51,030 nt of DNA, taken from Verrucomicrobium sp. BvORR106 (GTDB lineage: Bacteria > Verrucomicrobiota > Verrucomicrobiia > Verrucomicrobiales > Verrucomicrobiaceae). A program made the translations under genes and the position numbers. The stretch is from positions 1-51,030 of the forward strand of contig NZ_BATR01000044.1 of assembly GCF_000739655.1 (NCBI RefSeq), read 5' to 3'. Positions 1-8,778 of the stretch are shown here, one piece after another. The notes under the pieces are model-generated. The model made no database searches. It was not told the origin of the DNA and was given only the letters and a program-made list of their open reading frames with translations. Position 1 is the stretch's first letter; each line of letters starts with the position of its first letter.

Positions 1-7
1 CCTCCTC

Positions 8-189
8 TTTCTCGGTGAACTACCAAAAAGGGTGTCTATGGTGTCATAGGGAACTGTTGATTGCCTTCCAAAAGCAACCCGTCGGCTGCGGTCCACCTGA
101 GCTAGCAGTTCGTTCCTGAAACCCCGAGGCGACTGAGCCGGTTGGGACAACCGGACTACGCCCGTGGCGACGCAGCAGGAGTAGTCCGA
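8..189. repeat. direct repeat, copy 1
   Basis: This stretch recurs at 379-561 with roughly 90% identity by eye; the offset is 371-372 bases and includes a one-base length difference near the middle. No protein-coding potential is convincing here. The shared segment contains the left terminal inverted repeat of the 25-348 element and two hairpins (138-154 and 153-187). Confidence 0.85.
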
Positions 190-348
190 CGGTCCCCGTC
201 GGTTTGGGAGCGGAGAGGTTGATGGTAATCACCCCAGACCCACTTGCTCCTCAACACGCCGCCGGCATCTAGACGAGCAATCTCCCTGCCTCAGCCATCC
301 TCATACCGCATTTCCCACCGCGGTTATGACACCATAGACACCCTTTTT
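25..348. mobile_element. MITE-like element with 24-bp terminal inverted repeats
   Basis: Bases 25-48 are a perfect 24-base reverse complement of 325-348; both ends share the core GGTGTCTATGGTGTCATA. The 324-bp interior has no credible gene. Terminal inverted repeats around a short non-coding core, plus a second partial copy nearby, are the usual signs of a non-autonomous transposable element or a REP/BIME-like dispersed repeat. I could not define a target-site duplication. No transposase gene is in the window. Confidence 0.6.
138..188. repeat. two overlapping hairpins in repeat copy 1
   Basis: CCGGTTG (138-144) pairs with CAACCGG (148-154) around a 3-base loop. GGACTAC (153-159) pairs with GTAGTCC (181-187). 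The two stems share bases 153-154, so only one can be complete at a time. Copy 2 keeps both stems, including one compensatory base-pair change. Confidence 0.6.
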
Positions 349-378
349 CCAAGTTACGCCAAAAAACACCCCCCTCTC

Positions 379-561
379 TTTCTCGGTGAACTACCAAAAA
401 AGGTGTCTATGGTGTCATAAGGAACCGTTGATCGCCTTCCAAAGGCAACCAGCCGGGCTGCGGTCCACCTGAGCTAGCAGCTTGTTCCTGAAACCCCGAG
501 GCGACTGAGCCGGATGGCACATCCGGACTACGCCCGAGGCGACGCAGCAGGAGTAGTCCGA
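379..561. repeat. direct repeat, copy 2 (partial element)
   Basis: This is the second copy of the 8-189 segment. It contains a near-identical terminal repeat at 396-419 with one mismatch to 25-48. Similarity stops just after GTAGTCCGA at 561, and the right-hand inverted terminus seen at 325-348 is not found before the regulator gene at 663. It therefore looks like a truncated element. Its hairpin is CCGGATG (510-516) with CATCCGG (520-526). Confidence 0.8.
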
Positions 562-662
562 TTCGTTCTCCTCACGTCCTCGCGCCAAAGCCATCTCCTG
601 CCTTGACGCCTTTCCTATTCTCGGGCTTTGTGCCATTCTGACGCGCTCGCGCTCACAACCCC

Positions 663-2096
663 ATGACCACGCCTGCCACCATCCTCATTGTCGATGACGA
701 GAAGCACACCCGGGAGGGGTTGCGACTGTCGCTGGAGGATGATTTCGACGTCTATGTGGCGGGCAACTCCGCCGAGGCGATGGAGATCCTCAAAGGGGAT
801 CCGGTGGATGTGATGCTCACGGACCTCCGCCTGGGTGGGGAGAGCGGGATGGACCTTATCGGGCAGGCCTTGAAGCTGCCCCACGCGCCCATCTGCATCA
901 TGATGACCGCCTACGGCTCCGTGGACACGGCCGTGGAGGCGATGAAGCGCGGGGCGTACGATTTTGTCACCAAGCCGCTGAACCTGGATGAGGTGGAAAT
1001 CCTCATCAAACGGGCGCTGCGCAGCCGGACGCTGGAGAAGGAGAACTCCGAGCTGAAGCGGCAGGTGGAGAAGAAGTTCTCCATCGAGGGCATCCTGGGC
1101 CAGAGCGAGGTGATGAAGCCAGTGTTCGAGGTCATCGAGCAGGTGGCACCGACCAAGGCCACCGTTCTAATCGAGGGCGAGAGCGGCACCGGCAAGGAAC
1201 TGGTGGCCAAGGCTATCCACCACCTGAGTGGTCGCCCGGCGGCGAAGCTGGTGACGGTGCACTGTGCAGCTCTGGCGGCGAATGTGCTGGAGAGCGAGCT
1301 TTTCGGTCACGAGAAAGGCTCCTTCACCGGGGCCACAGAGCGTCGGATTGGTCGCTTCGAACTGGCAGATGGGGGCACCCTTTTCCTGGATGAGATCGGG
1401 GAGATCGACGCCAATATCCAGGTCAAGCTGCTGAGGGCGCTTGGAGAGCACACCATCGAGAGGGTGGGTGGGAACAAGCCCATCAAGGTGGAGGTCCGCC
1501 TCGTGGCCGCCACGAACAAAGATCTCTGGAAGCTGGTCCAGGAAGGCAAGTTCCGCGAAGATCTCTACTATCGCCTTCGCGTCGTGCAGGTGAAGCTGCC
1601 GCCTCTGCGGGAGCGCAAGAGTGACATCCCTGTGCTGGCGGATGCCTTTTTACATGAGCTGGCCAAGACGAATGGTAAGCCGTTCAAGCCCCTCTCGGAT
1701 GAGGCCCTGCAGGCGCTGCTGGCCTACTCCTGGCCGGGGAATGTGCGGGAACTGCGCACGGCGCTGGAGCATGGCGTCGTGATGTGCAATACCCCGCGGG
1801 TGGGTTTGAAGCATCTGCCCGGCTATCTCCTCCAGTCTCGACCAGGGGCCGGTGCAGGTGCCTCGTCGATTGCCGCAGGCGGGACCGCCCGAGAGGGGGA
1901 CCTTCCTGAAACCCTCGCCATCGGTGACGACCTGAACTTGGAGAAAATGGAGCGGGCGCTCATTGAGGAGGCGCTGCGACGGACGGGAGACAACCGGACT
2001 GAAGCGGCTGAGGTGTTGGGTCTGAGCCGGCGCACCCTCCAACGCAAGCTCAAGGAAATGAACCGGGTGAAGAAGATCCGGCGGCTGCGCGATTGA
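663..2096 (+). CDS. sigma-54-dependent NtrC-family response regulator
   Basis: A cytoplasmic activator of sigma-54 promoters, 477 aa and full length for the family. Residues about 5-116 are a receiver domain with the acidic pair D11/D12 and predicted phospho-acceptor D54 (LTDLR), followed by MMTAYGS and the conserved Lys of FVTKPL. Residues about 143-370 are an AAA+ domain: Walker A GESGTGKE, sigma-54-contacting loop as GSFTGA (a variant of GAFTGA), and Walker B GGTLFLDEIGE. The C-terminus has a Fis-type helix-turn-helix (NRTEAAEVLGLSRRTLQRKL). No ribosome-binding site stands out before the ATG. No histidine kinase is next to it in the window, so its partner and targets are unknown. Not named more precisely because NtrC, AtoC and ZraR types look alike. 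Confidence 0.93.
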   Translation: MTTPATILIVDDEKHTREGLRLSLEDDFDVYVAGNSAEAMEILKGDPVDVMLTDLRLGGESGMDLIGQALKLPHAPICIMMTAYGSVDTAVEAMKRGAYDFVTKPLNLDEVEILIKRALRSRTLEKENSELKRQVEKKFSIEGILGQSEVMKPVFEVIEQVAPTKATVLIEGESGTGKELVAKAIHHLSGRPAAKLVTVHCAALAANVLESELFGHEKGSFTGATERRIGRFELADGGTLFLDEIGEIDANIQVKLLRALGEHTIERVGGNKPIKVEVRLVAATNKDLWKLVQEGKFREDLYYRLRVVQVKLPPLRERKSDIPVLADAFLHELAKTNGKPFKPLSDEALQALLAYSWPGNVRELRTALEHGVVMCNTPRVGLKHLPGYLLQSRPGAGAGASSIAAGGTAREGDLPETLAIGDDLNLEKMERALIEEALRRTGDNRTEAAEVLGLSRRTLQRKLKEMNRVKKIRRLRD

Positions 2097-2187
2097 AATT
2101 GTTTCCGCCAAATTGTCTTGGAATTCGCGGGATCAAGTTCATGCTGGGCGCAGATCAGACCTCAAACCACGCCGATCCGGAATCAGG

Positions 2188-3987
2188 ATGATGGACTCTC
2201 AAGATCAAACCAGCCGCGGTGGAGGGGTTAGCGGGCCTTCGTGGGGAGTGGTACTGGTGTTCTTTGCCGTGCTGGTGGCCTTGTTTTTTGTGCAGCTTTT
2301 TGCCACTTTCAGGGGCATCTCCTCCCCTGCGACCATGGACGCGGCGCAAGTGGCCCGGGAGATCGTCCGCGGCAATGGCTTCCATACCAAGCTGATCCGG
2401 CCCTACGCCTGGCAGCAGCAGTTGCAGGCGGGTAAAGACGCTCCTCTGGAGCAGATGGTGGACACCCACCAGCCGCCTCTGCCGACCCTGCTCATGGTGC
2501 CGCTGATGCAGACCTTCAAGGGGCACTGGGCCTTCCCCGAGGGGTCGCGGATCTACCCGCTGGACCGGGTCATCATTGGGGCCTCGTTGTTGCTTTTCGT
2601 GGCCTCCATCGGGCTGACGTATCTGACCGTGCAGCGGGTGTTTGATGCCTGGATCGCGGGCTGGACGGTGATCCTGATGCTGCTGTGCCAGTACTTCTGG
2701 GAGGTGGGGCGCATTGGCCTGACTCCCATGCTGCTGCTCTTCTTTTTCAGCCTGGCGCTCTATTGGCTGGTGGGGGCTATGGAGGCGGTGCTGGAGGGCC
2801 GCCCTGGTGTGGCTCGCTATGCGGTGGGACTGGGCTTGGTGACCGCCTGCATGGTGATGACGCACTGGATGGCGATCTGGTTGATGATCGGGCTGACGGT
2901 GGCTGCGGCCCTCTGGCTGCGGCCGCGGGCGCTGGCGCTGGCGGTGCTGCTGCCCTCCGTGCTGGCGCTGGGGGCCTGGGGCTGGCGTAACCAGATGGTG
3001 GGGGGAGATGCCCTGGGCTCCAGCAAGGCGATGCTTCAGGCGGCTCTGATGATGCCTGGTGACACCTGGCTGCTGCGGGACTTCTCAGGCATCAGTCCGC
3101 CGGTGGATGTCGGCTTCCTCCTTCGTAAGACGTTGAGCAACCTCATCGACCAGCTGGGCACGCTGTACCTCCACCTTGGTTCCATTTTGCCAGCAGGGAT
3201 GTTCTTCCTGGCGTTGCTCCACCCCTTCAAGCGGGGGGAGACCAGAAACCTGCGCTGGGCGCTGGCGATTGTGTGGGGCATGGCCCTGGTGGGCATGAGC
3301 CTGGTGGGACTGCCGGAGAAGGAGTTCGATGAAAACCAGCTCCACCAGATCTTCATCCCGCTGTTTGCGGCCTATGGTCTGGCGTTTCTCACCGTGTTGT
3401 GGGCCCGGCTGGGCTTCACCCACGCCGGGTGGTGGGGGAAGAACGCTCTCGTGGTGGCCGCCGTGCTCATCAGCATCCTGCCCATGGCCCGCGCTCTGCC
3501 CCTGGAGGTGCTGGCGGGCCTCTATAACAAGGGGCAGTTCGCCCACTGGCCGCCTTATCTGCCGGACCGGATCGCCAAGGTGAAGGATTTTGTGGAGGAG
3601 CGGGAACTGGTGTACACCGACATGCCTTGGGCCGTCGCGTGGTACGCGGACCGCAAGGCCGTGTGGCTCCCGATGGAGGTGGCGCAGTTCAACGAGATGC
3701 GGGAGCGCTCCAAGGCGCACGGGGAGGAAGTGGCGGGCATGCTCTTCACTCCCTTTTCTTCCAAGGTCTCAAACGTGACCGATGTCTTCTCCAGCGAGTA
3801 CCGGGCCTGGGCTCCAGAGGTGTATCGGGGCTCTGGTATCGGGCTGGGGCTGGATACGCTGAGTACGGGCGAGTTCCCGTTTAAGGAGATCTTTCCCTTG
3901 GCGGGGCAGCCGGTGGGGGCCCGCTTTCTCGTCCAGATGTCCTTCATGTCGGACCGGCGTCGCTGGGAGGTGGAGGCGGCAAAGTAG
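2188..3987 (+). CDS. GT-C-type (family 39-like) membrane glycosyltransferase
   Basis: A polytopic inner-membrane protein of about 599 aa. The first membrane segment is followed by SSPATMDAAQVAREIVRGNG, typical of the first periplasmic loop of dolichyl-phosphate-mannose/ArnT-like GT-C enzymes, where an acidic residue acts in catalysis. Around ten further hydrophobic segments follow, then a soluble C-terminal domain. Family members move sugars from polyprenyl-phosphate donors onto lipids or proteins; the substrate here cannot be inferred. A longer reading from a TTG at 2113 is possible, but the tandem ATGs at 2188/2191 have an upstream GG-rich stretch and give a sensible short N-terminus. It lies 91 bases after the regulator and may be co-transcribed. 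Confidence 0.7.
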   Translation: MMDSQDQTSRGGGVSGPSWGVVLVFFAVLVALFFVQLFATFRGISSPATMDAAQVAREIVRGNGFHTKLIRPYAWQQQLQAGKDAPLEQMVDTHQPPLPTLLMVPLMQTFKGHWAFPEGSRIYPLDRVIIGASLLLFVASIGLTYLTVQRVFDAWIAGWTVILMLLCQYFWEVGRIGLTPMLLLFFFSLALYWLVGAMEAVLEGRPGVARYAVGLGLVTACMVMTHWMAIWLMIGLTVAAALWLRPRALALAVLLPSVLALGAWGWRNQMVGGDALGSSKAMLQAALMMPGDTWLLRDFSGISPPVDVGFLLRKTLSNLIDQLGTLYLHLGSILPAGMFFLALLHPFKRGETRNLRWALAIVWGMALVGMSLVGLPEKEFDENQLHQIFIPLFAAYGLAFLTVLWARLGFTHAGWWGKNALVVAAVLISILPMARALPLEVLAGLYNKGQFAHWPPYLPDRIAKVKDFVEERELVYTDMPWAVAWYADRKAVWLPMEVAQFNEMRERSKAHGEEVAGMLFTPFSSKVSNVTDVFSSEYRAWAPEVYRGSGIGLGLDTLSTGEFPFKEIFPLAGQPVGARFLVQMSFMSDRRRWEVEAAK

Positions 3988-4097
3988 GCCGGGGCCACCC
4001 CCGCGCCTTCTCAAGTTGGAGAAAGGGGGCCTCAGGTGACAGCGCATTCCGCTTGCGAGGATGGCGCGAAGCGGCAAAGTATCCGACTCGCCGCACC

Positions 4098-4469
4098 ATG
4101 ACCGAAGAAGAACGCCTGCCCGAAGACCTTAGCTTTGAAGAAGCGATGGAGTCGCTGGAGGCTATTGTGTCCTCGCTGGAGAGCGAGCGCATGCCTCTGG
4201 AGGAGATGGTGCAGAGCTATGAGCGCGGTGCCCGGCTGTTGAGCCAGTGCCGTTCCCGTATTGAGAGCGCCCGCCAGCGGGTGGAGATGATCACTGCCGA
4301 TTTGGATGGCCGTGGCCGCGTCTCTCTCAGTGATTTCGCCGCCTTGGAGGAGACGACTGCTCCCACTGCCAGCGGCAATTCAGCTTCAGAAGACAGCCCG
4401 AAGACCCGAGTGCCGAGAAAAAAACCGGCCCAAGAAGAGTCGAACGAAGGTGAGATCCGATTGTTTTAG
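4098..4469 (+). CDS. xseB: exodeoxyribonuclease VII small subunit
   Basis: 123 aa, slightly longer than the usual 70-90 aa because of a Ser/Thr/Lys-rich tail. The core LSFEEAMESLEAIVSSLES, then MPLEEMVQSYERGARLL and the region CRSRIESARQRVEMI are the classic helical hairpin of XseB. It assembles with XseA into exonuclease VII, which degrades single-stranded DNA in the cytoplasm. An upstream in-frame ATG at 4053 would add 15 atypical residues, so 4098 is chosen. It is followed by dxs after 32 bases; an xseB-dxs pair (often with ispA) is a common bacterial arrangement, which supports both calls. No xseA is in the window. Confidence 0.92.
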   Translation: MTEEERLPEDLSFEEAMESLEAIVSSLESERMPLEEMVQSYERGARLLSQCRSRIESARQRVEMITADLDGRGRVSLSDFAALEETTAPTASGNSASEDSPKTRVPRKKPAQEESNEGEIRLF

Positions 4470-4501
4470 CCAGCCCGCCCAGCTTATTTGATCATACTAC
4501 C

Positions 4502-6388
4502 ATGCCGGAACTGCCCGACATTCACTCGCCTGCCGACCTCAAAGCACTGCCTCAGGAGCAACTGCCCGAGCTGGCAGAACGGATTCGCCAGACCCTGATC
4601 ACCACCCTGGCGGAAACCGGCGGGCACTTGGGGCCCAACCTGGGCGTCGTGGAGCTGACTCTGGCCCTGCATCGCGTCTTTGACACGCCGAAGGACAAGT
4701 TCATCTTTGACGTGGCCCACCAGGGGTACGTGCACAAGATGCTGACCCATCGCTGGGACCGCATTCACACCATCCGCCAGTACGAGGGGCTCAACGGCTT
4801 CCTGCTCCGCTCCGAGAGCGAGCACGACTCCTATGGCGCGGGCCATGCCGGCACCGCCCTCTCTGCCGCCCTCGGCATGGCCGTCGGCCGTGACCTCCGT
4901 GGCTCTGACGAGCACGTCGTGTGTGTGGCGGGCGACGCCGCCTTCACCTGCGGCCCTACGTTTGAGGCGCTGAACAACGCCGCCGCGCAGACCAAGCGAC
5001 TCATCGTGGTGCTCAACGACAACGAGTGGAGCATCGACCGGAACGTGGGTGCCCTCGCGAAGTACTTCAATCACATCGCCACCCATCCCACCTATGCGCA
5101 TCTGCACCAGACGGCCGCCGGCCTGCTGGAGATGATCGGGGGCAAGGTGATCCGCCGTCTGGCGGGCAAGGTGGAAGAGAGCGCCAAGGGCTTCCTCTTG
5201 GCGACCAATTCCCAGCCCAGCGCCTCCACCTCCGTCATCTTTGAGGAGTTTGGCTTCCGCTACTACGGTCCCATCGACGGGCATGACCTGCCGCTGCTGG
5301 TCAAGACCTTTGAGTTTCTCAAGACGCAGAACGAACCCGTCCTCCTGCACATCATCACGGAGAAGGGCCGCGGCTACAAACCGGCGCTGGAAGATCCGGG
5401 CAAGTTCCACGGGCTGGGCAAGTACAAGATCGAGACCGGCGAGGCCATCGCTGGCGGCACCCCTACGTTCTCGCAGATCTATGCGCGCAGCGTGACGGAC
5501 TTTGCCAAGGCGGACCAGAAGATCGTGGCCATCACGGCCGCCATGCCGGGAGGCACGGGGCTGAGCGTCTTTAAGAAAGAGATCCCCGAGCGCTACTATG
5601 ATGTGGGTATCGCGGAAGAGCACGCCGCCCTGTTTGCCTGTGGTCTGGCCACGCAGGGGCTGAAGCCGTTCCTCACGATCTACTCCACCTTCATGCAGCG
5701 GGCCTATGACATGATCATTCATGACATGGCCATCCAGAAGCTGCCCGTGCGCCTGTGCATGGACCGCGGCGGCCTGAGCGGTGATGACGGCCCCACCCAC
5801 CACGGTCTCTTTGACATCGGTTACCTGCGTCCTGTGCCAAACCTTGTGCACATGCAGGCCAAGGATGAGGACGAGTTTGTGGACATGCTTTGGACCATGG
5901 CCCACTACGAGGACGGTCCCATCGCCATTCGCTACCCGCGTGGCAGCGGCACTGGGGTCACCCCGAAGGATAAGCCCGTGCTCCTGGAGATCGGCAAGGC
6001 CGAAGTGGTCGAGTCTCAAGGCCAGGTGGCCCTGATCGGCCTGGGCTCCATGTTCGAGGTGGCAGAGCAGACCCGGCAGCTGCTGGCAGCCCGGGGTATC
6101 GAAGCCGCTCTGATCAACCCACGCTGGATCAAGCCGATGGATACGGCGGTCCTTGAGCAGTTCGGCAGGCAGTGCAAGGTGATCTGCACCTTTGAAGATC
6201 ACGTGCTGCGCAACGGCTTCGGCTGCGGCGTCATCGAGCACCTCAACGACGCTGGCATCAAAACGCCGGTGGCCCGCGTGGGCTGGCCGGATGAGTTCAT
6301 CGAGCACGGCACCCCCGCGATCCTCCGCAAGAAGCACGGCATGACGGCCGAGGCGGCAGTGGAGAAGATCCTCGCCCTGCTGCAGTAG
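4502..6388 (+). CDS. dxs: 1-deoxy-D-xylulose-5-phosphate synthase
   Basis: 628 aa, normal length. A thiamine-diphosphate enzyme that condenses pyruvate and glyceraldehyde-3-phosphate in the first step of the MEP isoprenoid pathway. Visible landmarks are HQGYVHKMLTHR, the GAGHAGTALSAALG stretch, the ThDP/Mg site GDAAFTCG followed by NDNEWSI, YYGPIDGHDL, then the transketolase-like pyrimidine domain (VGIAEEHAALFACGLA, DRGGLSGDDGPTHHG) and the C-terminal transketolase domain. The Mg site reads GDAAF instead of the commoner GDGAMT, and the histidine loop reads GDDGPTHHG instead of GADGPTHHG. The metal-binding Asp/Asn and histidines are retained, so activity is expected. A strong terminator follows at 6403. 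Confidence 0.96.
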   Translation: MPELPDIHSPADLKALPQEQLPELAERIRQTLITTLAETGGHLGPNLGVVELTLALHRVFDTPKDKFIFDVAHQGYVHKMLTHRWDRIHTIRQYEGLNGFLLRSESEHDSYGAGHAGTALSAALGMAVGRDLRGSDEHVVCVAGDAAFTCGPTFEALNNAAAQTKRLIVVLNDNEWSIDRNVGALAKYFNHIATHPTYAHLHQTAAGLLEMIGGKVIRRLAGKVEESAKGFLLATNSQPSASTSVIFEEFGFRYYGPIDGHDLPLLVKTFEFLKTQNEPVLLHIITEKGRGYKPALEDPGKFHGLGKYKIETGEAIAGGTPTFSQIYARSVTDFAKADQKIVAITAAMPGGTGLSVFKKEIPERYYDVGIAEEHAALFACGLATQGLKPFLTIYSTFMQRAYDMIIHDMAIQKLPVRLCMDRGGLSGDDGPTHHGLFDIGYLRPVPNLVHMQAKDEDEFVDMLWTMAHYEDGPIAIRYPRGSGTGVTPKDKPVLLEIGKAEVVESQGQVALIGLGSMFEVAEQTRQLLAARGIEAALINPRWIKPMDTAVLEQFGRQCKVICTFEDHVLRNGFGCGVIEHLNDAGIKTPVARVGWPDEFIEHGTPAILRKKHGMTAEAAVEKILALLQ

Positions 6389-6402
6389 CTCTTTTCAAGG
6401 AA

Positions 6403-6431
6403 GGCCGTCTGGGAGACCAGGCGGCCTTTTT
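6403..6431 (+). terminator. intrinsic terminator after dxs
   Basis: GGCCGTCTGG (6403-6412) pairs with CCAGGCGGCC (6417-6426) with one G-T mismatch and a 4-base loop, followed immediately by TTTTT. It starts 15 bases after the dxs stop codon. Confidence 0.88.
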
Positions 6432-6623
6432 CTTTTGGGGCATGCTTTCGGATAATTCTTATTTCTCCACAGCATGTGGTGTTCCATCCGGAAAGTGCAC
6501 ACTCCAAAAAAACGTGCGTGAAGGATGGCCATGCCTTTGCTACTGTGCGGCGTTCTTGCCAAGAGTCGGAATGCGGACCTCCCTGGTTGGTGACCCGTGG
6601 CATGAAGGAGCCGCCTCTGAATC

Positions 6624-7700
6624 GTGAATGTAGCAAGTGTCAGCCCGCTCTCCGTCCGCTCTGCCAAGCGGACCTGGTCCCGATTTAAGCGGGGCTTGGC
6701 GGCACTGGCCCCCAAGTGGGGCTACGTGCTGGGTAGGAGGCTTTTTCATGGGGCGCTACTCTACACGGGCTGGCCCCAGGTGCCGTATTGGGCGCTGTCC
6801 CAGTACATGCGCCGCCAGGAGTTTTGCCTGAGCAAAGAACTGGCCGATCTGCCCGTGAAGGACGGTGAGCCCCGGTTTGAGATTCACATGATGCTCTGTG
6901 AAGGACACGTGGTCATGGCGGAGTGGGCCATCTGGTCGTTCGTGAGATATGTGGAGGTGCCTTACAAGATCATCGTTCACGATGACGGGTCCCTGACCTA
7001 TGCGAGTGTCTCAAGACTGAAGGCACTGTTCCCGTGCCTCACGGTCTTGTCGCGGGAGGAGACGGATGCCCGCGCCCGGCAGTACTTTGAAGGCCTGCCG
7101 CTCTGCCGGGAGGCCCGCACCCAGTTCGACTTCTCCTTGAAGCTCTTCAACCTGGGGTGCACCGCCGGCGCCAGATCCATCCTCATGCTGGACAGTGATG
7201 TCATCACCGTCGCGCGTCCGGTCGAGCTGCTGGAGGCCCTGGAGCAACCGGAGTCGGGGCTCCAGTACAATGAGCATTTCCGCGAACCACTGGAGACCAT
7301 CGCCTCGGAGTTTCGTCTTCCGGATCTACAGGCTCGCGTGGAGCGCGCCTGTGAGACGCACGTCCAGCCGTTGTTCAACTCCGGGGTGATGTCTTTCAAC
7401 AAGGACGAGATCCTGGACTATGCCGTGATAGAGCGCTGGCTGGGCCGGATGAAAGAGCAAGGCGTGACCATCCCGATCCTAAGTGAGCAGACGCTGTTTG
7501 GCATGCTCGCCCACCGCTCCGGCCGGGCGCGACCGCTCCCGGAAGACTACCGGGTTGGTCGCGGTGCAATGAAACTTCGCGGAACCCATCCTGACACAAA
7601 GATGTTTCACTTCATGGCCTCCACGAAAAACTACTTCTTTTCCCTGGGCATCCCAGCCGCCCTCCGGGCAGAGGGCGCCGTGAAGAACGACGCTGCTTGA
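6624..7700 (+). CDS. putative GT-A-fold glycosyltransferase-like protein
   Basis: 358 aa, apparently cytoplasmic. The middle of the protein has the layout of a GT-A nucleotide-sugar transferase: MLCEGHVVMAEWAIWSF, then VPYKIIVHDDGSLT, and an acidic cluster ILMLDSDVITVARP near residue 188 that resembles the metal-binding DxD motif, followed by a region with conserved-looking FNSGVMSFNK. The family relation is inferred from these patterns, and donor and acceptor are unknown. The start is a GTG at 6624 with AAGGAG about 13 bases upstream. It is separated from dxs by a terminator and 235 bases, so it is its own unit. It converges with the VWA gene; their stops are 16 bases apart. Confidence 0.6.
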   Translation: MNVASVSPLSVRSAKRTWSRFKRGLAALAPKWGYVLGRRLFHGALLYTGWPQVPYWALSQYMRRQEFCLSKELADLPVKDGEPRFEIHMMLCEGHVVMAEWAIWSFVRYVEVPYKIIVHDDGSLTYASVSRLKALFPCLTVLSREETDARARQYFEGLPLCREARTQFDFSLKLFNLGCTAGARSILMLDSDVITVARPVELLEALEQPESGLQYNEHFREPLETIASEFRLPDLQARVERACETHVQPLFNSGVMSFNKDEILDYAVIERWLGRMKEQGVTIPILSEQTLFGMLAHRSGRARPLPEDYRVGRGAMKLRGTHPDTKMFHFMASTKNYFFSLGIPAALRAEGAVKNDAA

Positions 7701-7716
7701 ACGGAGGCGCTGAAGG

Positions 7717-8766
7717 TCAGCGCCCCATCTCCCGGAACTTGCCCCCGCTGCGCTGGGCGAGGCGACGCCAGGTGGCGTTGTCCTCCGGCCGCATCTGGAA
7801 GCCGATGAAGTGGATGGGCACCTCCTTACCGGCGGCGGCCTGGAGACGCTTGAGTTGTGCCTCGAACTCATCGCCCGGCACCTTGCGGTTGCCATCGGTG
7901 GGGGTGGTCTGCTCGAAGCTCCCGTCGGAGATCAAGAAGATGGTGTCGGGCTTCAGGCTGAAGGCGTAGTCCAGCACAAAAGGAAGCCCGTTGGGGATGG
8001 TGGACTTCACCCCCTGACCACCGGCGGGCATCATGCCGCTCTCGTCCCACTGGGTTTCGATCCACTGGTGTGCCAGATCCTTGTTGGTGGGGCTGGCGGC
8101 CACCAGCTCTTCGCTGAAGGGCTTGAAGTTGCGCACGAACTGGATGATCGAGTAGCGGCAGTTCACGGGCAGCTTGCTGATGAGTTCAGAAGTTTCCTCC
8201 TTGATCCGCTCCAAGGGCACTCCCGAGGCCTTGGCCTTGTTCACCACAGAACCGGAAACGTCAAACAGGAGGAGGATGCGCCGGGCCTCGGTCTTGATGC
8301 CGAAGAAGCTGAGCCCCGTGCCACCCATGCCGCCGCTGCCGCGCCCCCCACCACTGCCCATGCCAGAACCCAAGCCGCCGCTGCCCACCATGCCGGAGAT
8401 CTGGTCGGATACGATCTGGCTCGGATCCAGCGGCAGGAGTTGGTCCATGTCGATCCTGGGCATCTCAGGCAGGGAGAAGGCAGTGGGCCGGGTGCTGACG
8501 ATGCGGTCGCTGAAGGTGGGCTTCGGTGCCATGGCCTCGTGCTTGGCCATGGTCATCTTGTGCTCACGGCTCTGCACCGGCACCCGGATGTCGCGGGTTG
8601 GCACGGTGAAGGTGGCCGGAGGTTCGGCGAAATAGCGGGCCACAATCCAGACCCCGGCCACGAACAGGCCGGCGATGTGCAGCCCCAGAGCCACAAGGAA
8701 AACGGTGACCAGCAGGCCGCGACGGCGGGGGCTGTGGCTGGCGGGGGCAGAGAGGGCGGCTTGCAT
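7717..8766 (-). CDS. TonB-like membrane-anchored VWA-domain protein
   Basis: 349 aa. A basic N-terminus (SPRRRG) and one membrane segment at about residues 17-44 give a TonB-like topology with the rest in the periplasm. Residues about 50-125 are a Pro-rich linker, 126-150 are a Gly/Ser/Met-rich spacer, and from about 163 there is a von Willebrand factor A domain with MIDAS motif D169-V-S-G-S173 and a later acidic LISDGSFE (D281). The gene is 12 bases after the second exbD. In ExbBD operons this place normally holds TonB or TolA. The sequence therefore suggests a proton-motive-force-coupled protein with a metal-dependent adhesion or assembly domain in place of the TonB C-terminus. VWA assignment is by motif; the coupling is inference. 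Confidence 0.75.
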   Translation of the reverse strand: MQAALSAPASHSPRRRGLLVTVFLVALGLHIAGLFVAGVWIVARYFAEPPATFTVPTRDIRVPVQSREHKMTMAKHEAMAPKPTFSDRIVSTRPTAFSLPEMPRIDMDQLLPLDPSQIVSDQISGMVGSGGLGSGMGSGGGRGSGGMGGTGLSFFGIKTEARRILLLFDVSGSVVNKAKASGVPLERIKEETSELISKLPVNCRYSIIQFVRNFKPFSEELVAASPTNKDLAHQWIETQWDESGMMPAGGQGVKSTIPNGLPFVLDYAFSLKPDTIFLISDGSFEQTTPTDGNRKVPGDEFEAQLKRLQAAAGKEVPIHFIGFQMRPEDNATWRRLAQRSGGKFREMGR

Positions 8767-8778
8767 GGGTATTAGGAA

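Noticed and set aside
44-232. Short open frames inside the left repeat element (also 415-636)
   Set aside because: They arise from the repeat copies and share sequence only because the DNA is repeated; no coding signature.
1-660. CRISPR array
   Set aside because: Only two long repeat copies with no spacer periodicity; nothing resembling a CRISPR repeat-spacer pattern is seen anywhere in the window.
2113-2187. TTG start for the GT-C-like gene
   Set aside because: It would add 25 polar residues of no family character before the tandem ATGs at 2188/2191.
4484-6337. 617-codon open frame antisense to dxs
   Set aside because: It mirrors the whole dxs gene. The translation has no family motifs and is rich in His, Gln and Val as expected for antisense of GC-rich coding DNA.
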